46,476 nucleotides of DNA from Clostridia bacterium (GTDB lineage: Bacteria; Bacillota; Clostridia; Oscillospirales; CAG-272). Both the position numbers and the translations under genes were made by a program. The notes under the pieces are model-generated. The model did no database searches and was not told where the DNA came from. It worked only from the letters and a program-made list of their open reading frames with translations. The stretch lies in NCBI GenBank assembly GCA_017481225.1, contig JAFUPM010000080.1, forward strand, positions 1-46,476, in the 5' to 3' direction. Below are positions 23,810-31,993 of the stretch, in pieces. Numbering within the stretch: position 1 is the stretch's first letter; each line of letters begins with the position of its first letter.

Positions 23810-25225
23810 ATGAAAGTTTTGAAAAGAATTGTTTGCATTTTCCTTGCAATTTTAGTAATTTCACTCCCTGTTATCATTCCCGTCTCGGCAATTTTTATAG
23901 TACCGCCTCAATATGATAACACCTTTGTCGGCGCACTTTCCGATAAGGTGGAAAGGCTTAAGAGCGTGGAGGGGGAGAAAATAGTAATCGTTGGCGGCTC
24001 CTCGGTTGCCTTCGGCATCGACTCGGAGCTTATTGAGGAGAAGTCGGGTATGCCCGTTGTGAACTTCGGGCTTTACGCTGCTATTGGCACCAGGGCAATG
24101 TTAGAGCTTTCGAGGGAGCATATCGGAGAGGGCGACATCGTTGTGGTAGCCCCCGAGATGGACCCACAGACACTTTCTATGTATTTCAGCGCAGATTTTA
24201 TGCTGAAGTCTATGGACAGCGACTACTCCTTGGCTCTCGGGCTTTCCTCCGACAGCAGAAAAGCCCTCCTTCGCGGTCTTTGGAACCACGCGGCAGATAA
24301 GCTTTCCGCATCCCTGGAGGAGAAGGCTGACCCCGAGGGTGTCTATAACAGCAGAAACTTCAACGACAAAGGCGATATCCTTTGGGAGAGACGCGAGAAC
24401 GTTATGCCCTTCTACTATGACCCAAACAACCGCATCTCCTTAACACCCGAAATTGTTGACCCCGAGTTCGTTGACTTCCTTAACGAGTACACCGAGTATT
24501 GCGAGGGAGTAGGGGCGAAGGTTTATTTCTCCTTCCCGCCTATGAACGAGCGCGCCCTGGCGAAGGGTACCACCGAGGAGAGCATCTACGCCTTCGAGGA
24601 TTATCTTTATTCGGTTCTCAAATGTGAAATTGTAAGTATGGCGTCCACCTATATTATGGACGCAGGGTATTTCTACGACACGAACTACCACCTGAACGAG
24701 ACAGGCGTCACCTATCGCACCCGTAGGCTTATTGAGGACGTTTTCCTTATACTCTGTGAGGACGGACCCGAGCCTCCGAAGCTGCCTACCTTCGACCCGG
24801 TTTACGACGGCGAGTACGACGAAAACGCCGAGTATTTCCTCTTCGAGGAGCTGTCCGACGGAGGCATGGCGATAGTCGGACTGACGGAGAAGGGAAGGAG
24901 TGCCGCGGAGCTGACGGTTCCCAAGGGCTATGGCGGCAGGAAGGTTACTACAATAGAGGAGCGAGCCCTTGAGGGCGGTGTAGCTCGTAAGCTGACGGTC
25001 AGCTCCGACACGAACCTTCGATTATTCCGTACAGGCTTCAACTACGGCTCGTCCATTACCGACATCTGGATTTACTACAATTACACCGAAAGCGAGGACG
25101 CCCTCACGCCTGCGGCTGATTTCGGAGGAGTATATATCCACGTGCCGTCAAATTCCGCGTACCTTAACGATTACTCCTGGCTCGACTCAGCGGAGGGCTT
25201 CGAGTTCGTGACGGATATTGATTAA
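23810..25225 (+). CDS. Exported SGNH/AlgJ-like protein with C-terminal LRR_5 region
   Basis: The product has 471 residues and one N-terminal hydrophobic segment (IVCIFLAILVISLPVIIPVSAIFIV) that acts as signal anchor or signal peptide. The SGNH-like domain contains IVIVGGSSVAFGIDSELIEE at about 58-77 (nucleophile block), VNFGLYAAIG, GDIVVVAPE, and FYDTNYHLNETGVTYRT near 287-303 (Asp/His block). Residues about 345-471 resemble BspA-like LRR_5 repeats (AELTVPKGYGGRKVTTIEERALEGG). It starts 12 bases after the MBOAT stop with GGGAGGTG. In alginate and related systems a paired SGNH protein completes transfer of the acetyl group to the polymer, so it is the probable partner of the MBOAT protein. A strong terminator ends the operon. 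Confidence 0.78.
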   Translation: MKVLKRIVCIFLAILVISLPVIIPVSAIFIVPPQYDNTFVGALSDKVERLKSVEGEKIVIVGGSSVAFGIDSELIEEKSGMPVVNFGLYAAIGTRAMLELSREHIGEGDIVVVAPEMDPQTLSMYFSADFMLKSMDSDYSLALGLSSDSRKALLRGLWNHAADKLSASLEEKADPEGVYNSRNFNDKGDILWERRENVMPFYYDPNNRISLTPEIVDPEFVDFLNEYTEYCEGVGAKVYFSFPPMNERALAKGTTEESIYAFEDYLYSVLKCEIVSMASTYIMDAGYFYDTNYHLNETGVTYRTRRLIEDVFLILCEDGPEPPKLPTFDPVYDGEYDENAEYFLFEELSDGGMAIVGLTEKGRSAAELTVPKGYGGRKVTTIEERALEGGVARKLTVSSDTNLRLFRTGFNYGSSITDIWIYYNYTESEDALTPAADFGGVYIHVPSNSAYLNDYSWLDSAEGFEFVTDID

Positions 25226-25261
25226 TAATATCTTTGATTGATTTATAATATCTCTGAAAGC

Positions 25262-25305
25262 AAGAAAATCCAAGGACAAATCCTTGGATTTTCTTTTATT
25301 ATTTT
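25262..25305. terminator. Bidirectional terminator
   Basis: AAGAAAATCCAAGGA (25262-25276) pairs with TCCTTGGATTTTCTT (25281-25295) around a CAAA-type loop, followed by TTATTATTTTTT. It ends the SGNH-MBOAT operon, and the A-rich left side would also serve thiT from the other direction. Confidence 0.88.
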
Positions 25306-25338
25306 TTCTGATTATCGGTCAAAACCAATTGTAAGTAC

Positions 25339-26157
25339 TTAATTACCCGTTCTCCTGCGAGCGAGCAGTGCGAGTACTAGAGAGACGAGAGCACAGGCAC
25401 AGGTAACTATCAATACTGCGAGCCAGTTGACGTCGGCAAGACCCATTATCATAAATTCGCCGCTGTTGTAATTCTGGAGCTTTGAGAACACTAAGACTGT
25501 GTCTGCAATAAGTCCGCCGAGAGCCACGAGTCCTGCTCCGATATAGAGATATGAGGATACCGTGTCGAGTTTTTCGCTCTTAATCCTTGTGGGAACGGAC
25601 TTAGAAAAGTCAAGGGCTGAGCCGATATACGCCGCTGTGAGAACAAGTATCACAGTCTCGGGAACCATATAGGTGGCGTTGTAGCTGAGGGAGTAGATAA
25701 GCGCAGCCTCGGTGGGGATAGAGAGACCTGCCCACACCGTCGCGCCCGAAATAACGTGGCAAATATATCTTGCCACAGAGGCGAGAGCCGCGCCCACTAC
25801 CATAGAGACGTTCTGCCTCTTTATCACGGTGCGAAGGGAGCCTGCAAGACCGAATACGGCGAATGCCACCACGTAGTCAAGGAGTGCCAGGACTACTATC
25901 GACACCCAGCTTGTGAAATAGGAGAAGTTGTTAAGCCCCATAAGCATCTGTATAAGGCTTGATACGAGGGCTGCGCCTACGCCGACCTTTGCGCCGTGGC
26001 GCTGAGCAATTATGACCATAGGGAGCATTGAAGCTAAGGTTATCGAGCCACCGTGGGGCATCTCGAAAAGCTTCACAATACTCAGCACAGCCGACAGCGC
26101 AATCATAATACTGCACTCCGTAAGTACCCTGAGGTCGACCTTTTGTTTTGTGTTCAT
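25339..26157 (-). CDS. thiT: Energy-coupled thiamine transporter ThiT, extended
   Basis: ThiT is the thiamine-binding S component of an ECF transporter; it uses a shared EcfAA'T module not present in this window. Family features are IALSAVLSIVKLFEMPHGGSITLASMLPMVIIAQRHGAKVG (residues about 19-59), the following helices and the YNATYMVPE motif near 165. The usual S component has six helices and just under 200 residues. This one has 272, with a C-terminal extension (about 200-272) holding two more hydrophobic segments (LYIGAGLVALGGLIADTVLV, WLAVLIVTCACALVSLVLAL). GAAAGG lies 10 bases before the ATG. Expression is controlled by the TPP riboswitch upstream, which supports the substrate assignment. 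Confidence 0.88.
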   Translation of the reverse strand: MNTKQKVDLRVLTECSIMIALSAVLSIVKLFEMPHGGSITLASMLPMVIIAQRHGAKVGVGAALVSSLIQMLMGLNNFSYFTSWVSIVVLALLDYVVAFAVFGLAGSLRTVIKRQNVSMVVGAALASVARYICHVISGATVWAGLSIPTEAALIYSLSYNATYMVPETVILVLTAAYIGSALDFSKSVPTRIKSEKLDTVSSYLYIGAGLVALGGLIADTVLVFSKLQNYNSGEFMIMGLADVNWLAVLIVTCACALVSLVLALLARRRTGN

Positions 26158-26204
26158 AGAACCTGCCTTTCAGGGGGAAATACCCCCGTTGACGGATGCA
26201 CCGT

Positions 26205-26243
26205 CAAATAAAAATACCGCGCAGGATAAGTCATCCGCGCGGT
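26205..26243 (-). terminator. Terminator of the TPP riboswitch expression platform
   Basis: On the minus strand ACCGCGC, GGAT / ATCC and GCGCGGT form a stem (26243-26216) with one bulge, followed by ATTTTTATTT. It lies between the aptamer and thiT, as expected for transcriptional control. Two further hairpins (TTGACGG/CCGTCAA and GGGGG/CCCCC) lie between it and the ATG. Confidence 0.85.
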
Positions 26244-26283
26244 AAAATAAGGCAAGAAGTACCAAATTAAAGTACCAAATCCA

Positions 26284-26362
26284 ATCTCCCTACGACGGCA
26301 TTATCCGTATCAGGTTAAAGGGTTCGGCGCACAGCGCCGTCTCAGCAAACGCACCCCTGATG
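26284..26362 (-). ncRNA. TPP (THI-box) riboswitch
   Basis: Read on the minus strand, the conserved THI-box elements appear in order: CAGGGGTGC, GCTGAGA, a variable GGCGCTGTGCGCC stem, ACCCTTTAACCTGAT, GGATAATGCC and CGTAGGGA. The aptamer binds thiamine pyrophosphate. When bound it should favour the terminator at 26205-26243 and lower thiT expression. Confidence 0.96.
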
Positions 26363-26386
26363 AAATATTCTGTTCGGTTCGTAGCT

Positions 26387-26415
26387 ATTATAGCACGATA
26401 GTATAAGCTTGTCAA
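26387..26415 (-). promoter_or_regulatory. Consensus promoter of thiT riboswitch transcript
   Basis: Read on the minus strand: TTGACA (26415-26410), exactly 17 bp, TATAAT (26392-26387), about 25 bp before the aptamer. Confidence 0.92.
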
Positions 26416-26580
26416 GAGGTTTTTCAAATGTTTTGAGTCGAAGCTATATTATATAAATGAAAGAAACCTAAGCGAGGTAATTTTGAAAGACCCGTCGGAT
26501 AGCTTTTATAAAAATGCAGCAATTTAAATATCCTTTAAAGTCCTTTTTTATCTATATTCTTCTTTGGGCTTTGGATTAAC

Positions 26581-27417
26581 TTAAACCTCGCGCATAACTA
26601 AAAGCGCGCCGTCCTTGACGGACAGCTTGACCTCACCCCTAAGGAAGGAGTTGGAGACGCCGAGAGGGAACTCGGGGGAGAGGGTGACGTCCCTTGCCTC
26701 GTATTTTGCACCGAGAATATTTACCCCCGATGCGCGGCCTCCGAAAGCGAACACTGAGAGGGTCGCACCGAGGCGTCCCGAGAGTGTTACCGACTCGTTT
26801 TTTATCACAAAGCTTTCATAGCCGTCACCGACAAGAGTCATACTGTGACCCCTGTTTTTTGCATATAAAAGCAAAGAATAGTTAGCAAAAGTGTGGTCCT
26901 CGCGCCCTCCGACACCGCCATAAACGCGGAAAGCTGTGTATCCTCTTTTTGCTCCCTCAAGGTATGCTAAGTGGGTATCGGTCTCGTCCTTTTCCACGGG
27001 GAACACCAAAGAGCAGAGCGCATTTTCTTCTACCTTACAGCCGTGACTTTCAACCGAAGCAGAGCAAACAGACGCACCCTCAACCGTGGCAGAGCGAACG
27101 GACTTGCTTTCGCCCAAGCCTGAGCAAACAGACGCACTCTCGTCCGTGACAGAGCAAACGGACTTGCTTTCACTCAAGCCCGAGCAAACAGACGCACCCT
27201 CAACCGTGGCAGAGCAAACGGACGCACCCTCAACCTTGGGAAGCGTGCTTTCATTTTTCGCTTTGCGGGAATCCATATCTCCGAGGAGAAGATGGCAGTC
27301 TATACCCAGCTCGCGCAGGGTGTCGTATCCACCGTCGGCAGCTATAACAAGGTCACCCTTTTTGGGCGCAAGCTCGCCGTAGAACTCCCCCGCGCCTACT
27401 ATGTAGCAAATACTCAT
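26581..27417 (-). CDS. thiN: Thiamine pyrophosphokinase with internal 10-residue repeats
   Basis: This enzyme converts thiamine to thiamine pyrophosphate with ATP. Catalytic-domain motifs are VIAADGGYDTLRELGI (25-40), LLLGDMDS (43-50), EKDETDTHLA (142-151), VYGGVGGREDHTFANYSLL (163-181), then the C-terminal beta domain. A block foreign to the family lies between GDMDS and EKDETDT: six units of ten residues (VEGASVCSAT, SESKSVCSVT and variants) at 62-121, encoded by an exact 30-bp tandem repeat. Normal enzymes have roughly 10-20 residues here and total about 210; this one has 278. The insertion sits in a loop and keeps the frame, so activity may survive. The ATG overlaps the stop of the upstream gene by 4 bp (ATGA). 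Confidence 0.9.
   Translation of the reverse strand: MSICYIVGAGEFYGELAPKKGDLVIAADGGYDTLRELGIDCHLLLGDMDSRKAKNESTLPKVEGASVCSATVEGASVCSGLSESKSVCSVTDESASVCSGLGESKSVRSATVEGASVCSASVESHGCKVEENALCSLVFPVEKDETDTHLAYLEGAKRGYTAFRVYGGVGGREDHTFANYSLLLYAKNRGHSMTLVGDGYESFVIKNESVTLSGRLGATLSVFAFGGRASGVNILGAKYEARDVTLSPEFPLGVSNSFLRGEVKLSVKDGALLVMREV
27043..27234. repeat. 30-bp minisatellite inside thiN
   Basis: GAGCAAAC or GAGCGAAC recurs at 27062, 27092, 27122, 27152, 27182 and 27212, exactly every 30 bp. Units alternate in part, giving a weak 60-bp higher-order period. It encodes the repeated SVCS-containing decapeptide. Confidence 0.95.
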
Positions 27418-28679
27418 TTCTCGGAAAGCTCCAGCATCTCGTCAAGGGCGCGCATAACGCCAAGCTTGCCGTATTCGTAGGTTAAGCCGCCCTGCATATA
27501 GGCGGTATAAGGCTCGCAGACGGGTCCGTCGCAGGACAGCTCGTTTGTCGCGCCGGTGATAAAGGTTCCCGCCGCCATAATCTCGGGGTGGGAGTAGCCG
27601 GGCATATCGCCGGGCTCGGGTATGCAGTAGGACTCAACGGGGGAGCCCATCTGAATTCCCTTGCAGAATTTTATAAGCTTATCTGCAGAGCGAAGGTTCA
27701 TCGTCTGCACGATATCGGTTCTGTATTCGTCGTATCTCGGAGAGACCTCGTCAAAGCCCGCAAGCTCCAGAAGCCTCGCCGCAAACACCATAGATTTCAG
27801 CGTTGATGCAACGCAGGCGGGAGCCATAAAGAAGCCCTTGTAGAGGGAGGAGAGCTGATTGAAGTTTGCGCCCAGCTCCTTGCCGATGCAGGGGGCGGAA
27901 AATCTCTCGGCTATATCCTCAATAACGTCGCGGCGACCCACGCAATAAGCTCCGCTTACGGCAAAGCCCGAGCCGAGATTTTTCATCATCGAGCCAACGA
28001 AAACGTCAGCGCCCACGTCGGTAGGCTCTCTGTCCTCGGTGAACTCACCGTAGCAGTTGTCAACCATTACGACGGTGTCGGGAGATACCTCCTTGCACAC
28101 CTTAATAGCCTCGGCAATTTTCGCTATGGTCAGGCTCTTTCTCTGCGAGTAGCCGCGGCTGCGCTGTATAGCAGCCACGCGCACGTCACCCTTTGAGAGC
28201 CTCGCCCTTATTGCGTCAAGGTCAAACTCGTCGCCGATAAGGTCGATTTCCTCGTATTTTACACCGCACTTAATAAGGGAGTTGCGGCTCTCTCCCGAGG
28301 TACCGATAACACTCTTCAAGGTGTCGTAGGGCTCGCCCGAAATGTAAACAAGGGTCTCCCCGTGCTTCAAAAGTCCGCCGAGAGTCACAGCCAGAGCGTG
28401 AGTACCCGACATAAGCTGAGGTCTGACGAGCGCGTCCTCCGCGCCGAACACCTTGGCGTAAATCTCCTCCAGCTTATCTCTGCCCGAGTCGGTGAAGCCG
28501 TAGCCCGTTATCTCTATGAAATCGGCTGTGGAAACTCGGCACTCCTGGAATGCCGAAAGCACCTTTGCCGAGCAGAGAAGGGCGTTTTCCTCAATTTTTT
28601 TGAACACCTCGCGGCAGTCCTCCTCCGCCTGACGGGCAAGGTTTGCCGTGTAGTCGCTGATTTTGTAACCGTAGTACAT
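27414..28679 (-). CDS. Methionine gamma-lyase-like PLP enzyme (aluminium-resistance family)
   Basis: The 421-residue product belongs to the pfam Met_gamma_lyase / 'aluminium resistance protein' group of fold-type I PLP enzymes. Visible features: DALVRPQLMSGTHALAVTLGGLLKHG for substrate and cofactor binding, IQRSRGYSQRKSLTI, VMVDNCYGEFTE with the cofactor-contacting Asp, and FVGSMMKNLGSGFAVSGAY with the likely Schiff-base Lys near residue 234. C-terminal PSRYDEYRTDIVQ-type and ELSCDGPV segments agree with the family. The true substrate is not established for most members; C-S lyase activity is presumed from the fold. It lies between the HAD gene (3 bp) and thiN (4-bp overlap), so all three are one operon from the promoter at 29449. 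Confidence 0.88.
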   Translation of the reverse strand: MYYGYKISDYTANLARQAEEDCREVFKKIEENALLCSAKVLSAFQECRVSTADFIEITGYGFTDSGRDKLEEIYAKVFGAEDALVRPQLMSGTHALAVTLGGLLKHGETLVYISGEPYDTLKSVIGTSGESRNSLIKCGVKYEEIDLIGDEFDLDAIRARLSKGDVRVAAIQRSRGYSQRKSLTIAKIAEAIKVCKEVSPDTVVMVDNCYGEFTEDREPTDVGADVFVGSMMKNLGSGFAVSGAYCVGRRDVIEDIAERFSAPCIGKELGANFNQLSSLYKGFFMAPACVASTLKSMVFAARLLELAGFDEVSPRYDEYRTDIVQTMNLRSADKLIKFCKGIQMGSPVESYCIPEPGDMPGYSHPEIMAAGTFITGATNELSCDGPVCEPYTAYMQGGLTYEYGKLGVMRALDEMLELSEK

Positions 28680-28682
28680 ATT

Positions 28683-29369
28683 CTAAATCCTCTCAAGAAG
28701 TCGGGGCAGCTCCCCGAGCGTTCGTATTTCGTAATCCGGCTTTATGCCGCTTTCCGCGGGATATGCCCGAGGGTTAAAGTGACAGGTGAGTATCCCTGCG
28801 TTTTTACCGCCTTGAATATCCGAGGTAAGGCTGTCCCCGATTATCATACACTCATCTCTCTCGGGGTTGCCAATAGACTTAAGGCAGAAATCAAAGAATT
28901 CTTTTTTCGGTTTGTCGAAGCCTACTCTTTCGGATATGAAAATTCCGTCGAAAAAGTGTGCTATACCCGTGTCGGCAATCCTTCTGTCCTGCACTCTCGC
29001 CGTACCGTTTGAGGCGATATACAGCTTGTAGCGCCCGAGAAGCTTCTCCAAAAGCTCAAGCCCGCCCTCCATAAAGGGATGCTCAAGGCTCAGCCTATAC
29101 TCGTAAATCTCTTGTGTGCGCTCGGGCGAGGCTTCAAGTGCAAGCTCACGGTACAGAAGCCTGAAGCGCTCAAGCAGCACCTCGGAGCGTGTCAGCTCGC
29201 CTCGCTCCAGCCTCTTCCAGCACAGGCGGTTTATCTCGCTGTATCTTGTTAGTATCCTTTCCGTAGGCTCGACTCCCACCTCTCGGAAGCTCTCCGAGAT
29301 TGCGGCTCTCTCTGCTGAGTGGAAATCAAGTACCGTATCGTCAAGGTCTAAAAATAAATGCCTTATCAT
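28683..29369 (-). CDS. HAD-superfamily hydrolase, YjjG-like nucleotidase
   Basis: This cytoplasmic phosphatase of 228 residues has HAD motif I FLDLDDTVLDF (nucleophile Asp8, Asp10), motif II YIASNGTARVQDRR, motif III Lys in ERVGFDKPKKEFFDF, and motif IV MIIGDSLTSDIQGG. The alpha-helical cap after motif I (ISESFREVGVEPTER) is the C1 type. The pattern fits YjjG/YfnB-type pyrimidine 5'-nucleotidases, which clear noncanonical nucleotides. It is the first gene of the operon with the Met-gamma-lyase-like enzyme and thiN. Substrate is inferred from family resemblance only. Confidence 0.85.
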   Translation of the reverse strand: MIRHLFLDLDDTVLDFHSAERAAISESFREVGVEPTERILTRYSEINRLCWKRLERGELTRSEVLLERFRLLYRELALEASPERTQEIYEYRLSLEHPFMEGGLELLEKLLGRYKLYIASNGTARVQDRRIADTGIAHFFDGIFISERVGFDKPKKEFFDFCLKSIGNPERDECMIIGDSLTSDIQGGKNAGILTCHFNPRAYPAESGIKPDYEIRTLGELPRLLERI

Positions 29370-29448
29370 CAGGTAGCTCCCATAGGAGATTTGCGGTGGG
29401 GACCTGCGGCTATGACTTGTGCCCGTCTGTCCCGTTGCCGCACCGACT

Positions 29449-29477
29449 ATTCTACCACAACACTGCGCTTAAATCAA
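29449..29477 (-). promoter_or_regulatory. Promoter of HAD / PLP enzyme / thiN operon
   Basis: Read on the minus strand: TTGATT (29477-29472), 17-bp spacer, TAGAAT (29454-29449), 80 bp before the HAD start. Confidence 0.82.
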
Positions 29478-29558
29478 GTATCTTGGTAATAATTCGGGCA
29501 GAATTAATTATTTTTCCGAAAATACTGTGAAAATATTTAAATATTCGACGAAAAAATA

Positions 29559-29587
29559 TTGATTTTTTTCTTTTCGTATGCTAAAAT
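29559..29587 (+). promoter_or_regulatory. Promoter of the 768-aa coiled-coil protein
   Basis: TTGATT (29559-29564), 17-bp spacer, TAAAAT (29582-29587), with an extended -10 (TATGCTAAAAT). The element closely resembles the rimP promoter at 3148. Confidence 0.8.
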
Positions 29588-29631
29588 ATAACTTGAAATA
29601 TTATGCAATAACAGCACGGAGGCTTAATTTG

Positions 29632-31938
29632 ATGAAAATTGATTTTCTTCACAACAAAATAGTCGCATCTACCGTCACGGAGAAGTGGAAGGAAAGCTTC
29701 ACCGAGGGCGTTTTGCCCAAGCTTCAGAAGAAGCACGGAGGCGATATTGAAGGGATACAGATGTACGAGGATTACATAGCTGACAAATTCACCGTTGGCA
29801 AAACCTTTTACTACCCCCTCTCCGTAGCTACCGTATCAGGGGAGATATATACCGAGTGGCTCTCCTGGGAGATAAAGAAGGGCGCATTCGAGGACGACGT
29901 TCCCTTCGCCTACAAGGGCGCGGAGCTTCTTGAAATAAGCCTTCCCGAGGAGGTTCCCACAGCCTTCGTTGAGAAGGTGGGCGCGCCTAAATATTTTGAC
30001 GAGGTAACAGTTAAGCTGAGAGTGGAGACCACAGCCCAGGATATCACTATCCTCTCGGGCAGATATTCCCAGAGCTTTATCGACGAGATGGCAAGACAGC
30101 TCACCCCCCTTATCAGCTCTACTATGTCTATATCGGGACTCGAGGACAGCAGCGTCGAGCTGGCTATAGTTTTCGCTCCCGACACCTATATGGAGCATAC
30201 CTCCGAGAACGTAACCTATCGCCGACTGCTCCTTGTGGACAAGTCCTCCGCACCCAGAGATTTCTGGATTAAGTGGACAAGACTTGACGGCAAGGGCGCG
30301 TATACCGTATCCGACGACGTTTGGGCAGAGGATATTGTCTTCGAGCTTGGAGAAAACGTTCCCCAGAAGATTAAGGAGAAGGAATACCGCTTCCTAACCA
30401 GAGCAGGCAAGGACAAGTACCATAACGCAATGGGTAGAAAGAACGTGACCGAGTGGCGCGACGTTATCAAGCGCGCTATTCGCCGTGGTGACCTTGAGAA
30501 GATTACCGAGCCCGTAGCAGAGGAGCCCGTAGCAGTAGCCGAGGCTATCGTAGAAGAGCCTGCCGCAGCAGAGCCTGCCGTAATCGAGACCGCAGCAGCT
30601 GTCAGCGAGGACGACGAGCTTGCACTTGCTATGGAGATGGCTCGCCGCGCTATGGAGAGCGTAAAGGACGACGCAGCTCCCGTTGAGGAGGAAGAGGAAG
30701 AAGAAGAGGAGCTTGACGAGCTTGAGCAGTTCTATATGGAGGACGCAGCACCCGTGGCGTCACCTCGCGCTGCCGTTGACGAGGACGAGGCACGCGAGCT
30801 TGAGGAGCTGACCCGTATGGCTATGGAGGCTCTCCGTATGGCGGCACAGCAGGAAAGCGACGCGGAGGACGAGCCCGAAGATGCGGCAACAGAGCCCGAG
30901 GACGAGCCCTCGCTTATCACCTTCGCCGAGGAGGAGAAGGCTGTTGAGGAAGCAACCGTTATAGTTCCCGAGGACCCCATTGCAGAGGAGTACGAGGGCT
31001 TCGAGGAGATAGATGACGAGGAGGCACTCGAGGACGAGGATACGCTGGCAGACGTCAGAGCCCTTGAGCCCGAGGAGACGGAGACCGAGGATATCGCAGC
31101 TCCCGCAGTAAAGGCTGAGCCTGCACCCAAGGCAGAGTCTGGCATCAACGCCGCCGACCTTGAAGCAAAAATCAGAAGCGAGCTTGAAGCGAAAATCCGC
31201 CTTGAGTACGAAAGCGAGGCAAGACGCCGCGCTGAGGAGGAGGCAGAGAGACTTCGCCGCGAGCAGGAGCAGCTCAGACGTGAAAATGAGAGACTTGCCG
31301 ACAGAGCAAGACGCGAGAAGGAAGAGCGCGCAAAGGCCGAGGAGGCACGTGCTGCCGAAACCGAGAGGCTTCGCGCACAGATAGAGGCTCAGGTTCGCCA
31401 GGAGGCGAAGGAGCGCGAGCGCATAGCAGAGGCGGCTCGCCAGGCTATTGAGGAGAAGAACAGACTCGAGGCAGAGAGACTCCAGAACGAGCGTATGAAG
31501 CTGGAGGCTGAACGCCGTGCCGAGGAGGAGCGCCGCCGCCGCGAGGAGCAGGAGCGCATTGAGGCAGAGAAGCGCGCCGAGGCAGAGAGACTTCGCCGCG
31601 CCGAGGAGGAAAGGCTTGCCAAGGAGAAGGCAGCAGCGGTTGAGGAGAAGGGCTACGTTGACAACAACTACACCTACATATCCAAGACTGTACGTCTCAT
31701 CTTCCGCAGAGCTGTAGACCCCAACGTAACCGCCCGTATCCACGAGATACTTAAGGCTACCCTTGAGTACTACGGCAAGCAGAAGGTTTATATGCGTATT
31801 AAGGCTACCGTTCCCAATTCCACCACCGTATGTCTTGAGTTCGTTCAGTTCCCCCGCGAGGAGATGGAGCTGCTCAGCAATATTATCAAGGTTATCGGTA
31901 ACAGCGGACTTGGTATTATGAAGGCTATTCTTGAGTAA
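29632..31938 (+). CDS. Unrecognised acidic coiled-coil protein (768 aa)
   Basis: No family recognised. I choose ATG 29632, with ACGGAGG nine bases upstream; the frame is open to 29578 without a ribosome site and across the promoter -10. Three parts are visible. Residues 1-270 are a mixed alpha/beta domain (MKIDFLHNKIVASTVTEKWK, PRDFWIKWTRLDGKG, ending in NVTEWRDVIKRAIRRGDLEKIT). Residues about 285-505 are very acidic and Ala/Glu/Pro-rich, with a run of eight consecutive Glu. Residues about 510-670 form a long Arg/Glu coiled coil (RRRAEEEAERLRREQEQLRR). The last 95 residues form a compact domain (YISKTVRLIFRRAVDPNVTARIHEILKATLEYYG). No signal peptide or membrane segment. It is monocistronic with its own promoter and terminator. 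A cytoplasmic scaffold is plausible but unproven. Confidence 0.78.
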   Translation: MKIDFLHNKIVASTVTEKWKESFTEGVLPKLQKKHGGDIEGIQMYEDYIADKFTVGKTFYYPLSVATVSGEIYTEWLSWEIKKGAFEDDVPFAYKGAELLEISLPEEVPTAFVEKVGAPKYFDEVTVKLRVETTAQDITILSGRYSQSFIDEMARQLTPLISSTMSISGLEDSSVELAIVFAPDTYMEHTSENVTYRRLLLVDKSSAPRDFWIKWTRLDGKGAYTVSDDVWAEDIVFELGENVPQKIKEKEYRFLTRAGKDKYHNAMGRKNVTEWRDVIKRAIRRGDLEKITEPVAEEPVAVAEAIVEEPAAAEPAVIETAAAVSEDDELALAMEMARRAMESVKDDAAPVEEEEEEEEELDELEQFYMEDAAPVASPRAAVDEDEARELEELTRMAMEALRMAAQQESDAEDEPEDAATEPEDEPSLITFAEEEKAVEEATVIVPEDPIAEEYEGFEEIDDEEALEDEDTLADVRALEPEETETEDIAAPAVKAEPAPKAESGINAADLEAKIRSELEAKIRLEYESEARRRAEEEAERLRREQEQLRRENERLADRARREKEERAKAEEARAAETERLRAQIEAQVRQEAKERERIAEAARQAIEEKNRLEAERLQNERMKLEAERRAEEERRRREEQERIEAEKRAEAERLRRAEEERLAKEKAAAVEEKGYVDNNYTYISKTVRLIFRRAVDPNVTARIHEILKATLEYYGKQKVYMRIKATVPNSTTVCLEFVQFPREEMELLSNIIKVIGNSGLGIMKAILE

Positions 31939-31953
31939 TTTTTGAGGAATAAT

Positions 31954-31993
31954 AAAAGGTTGAGTGACTTTTGCCACTCAACCTTTTTGTTTG
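31954..31993 (+). terminator. Rho-independent terminator
   Basis: GGTTGAGTG (31958-31966) pairs with CACTCAACC (31975-31983), followed by TTTTTGTTTG. It ends the 768-aa gene. Confidence 0.93.

Noticed and set aside
27043..27234. The repeat block as a separate small gene or mobile element within thiN
   Set aside because: It keeps the thiN frame, has an exact 30-bp period and no terminal repeats or independent start. Expansion within the gene explains it better.
30760..31977. 405-codon open frame on the minus strand opposite the 768-aa gene
   Set aside because: It is a leucine-rich mirror of the Glu/Arg/Ala-rich coding strand, has no ribosome site at its start and no recognisable domain. Similar long antisense frames opposite infB, eda, the YhaN-like gene and recA were rejected for the same reason.
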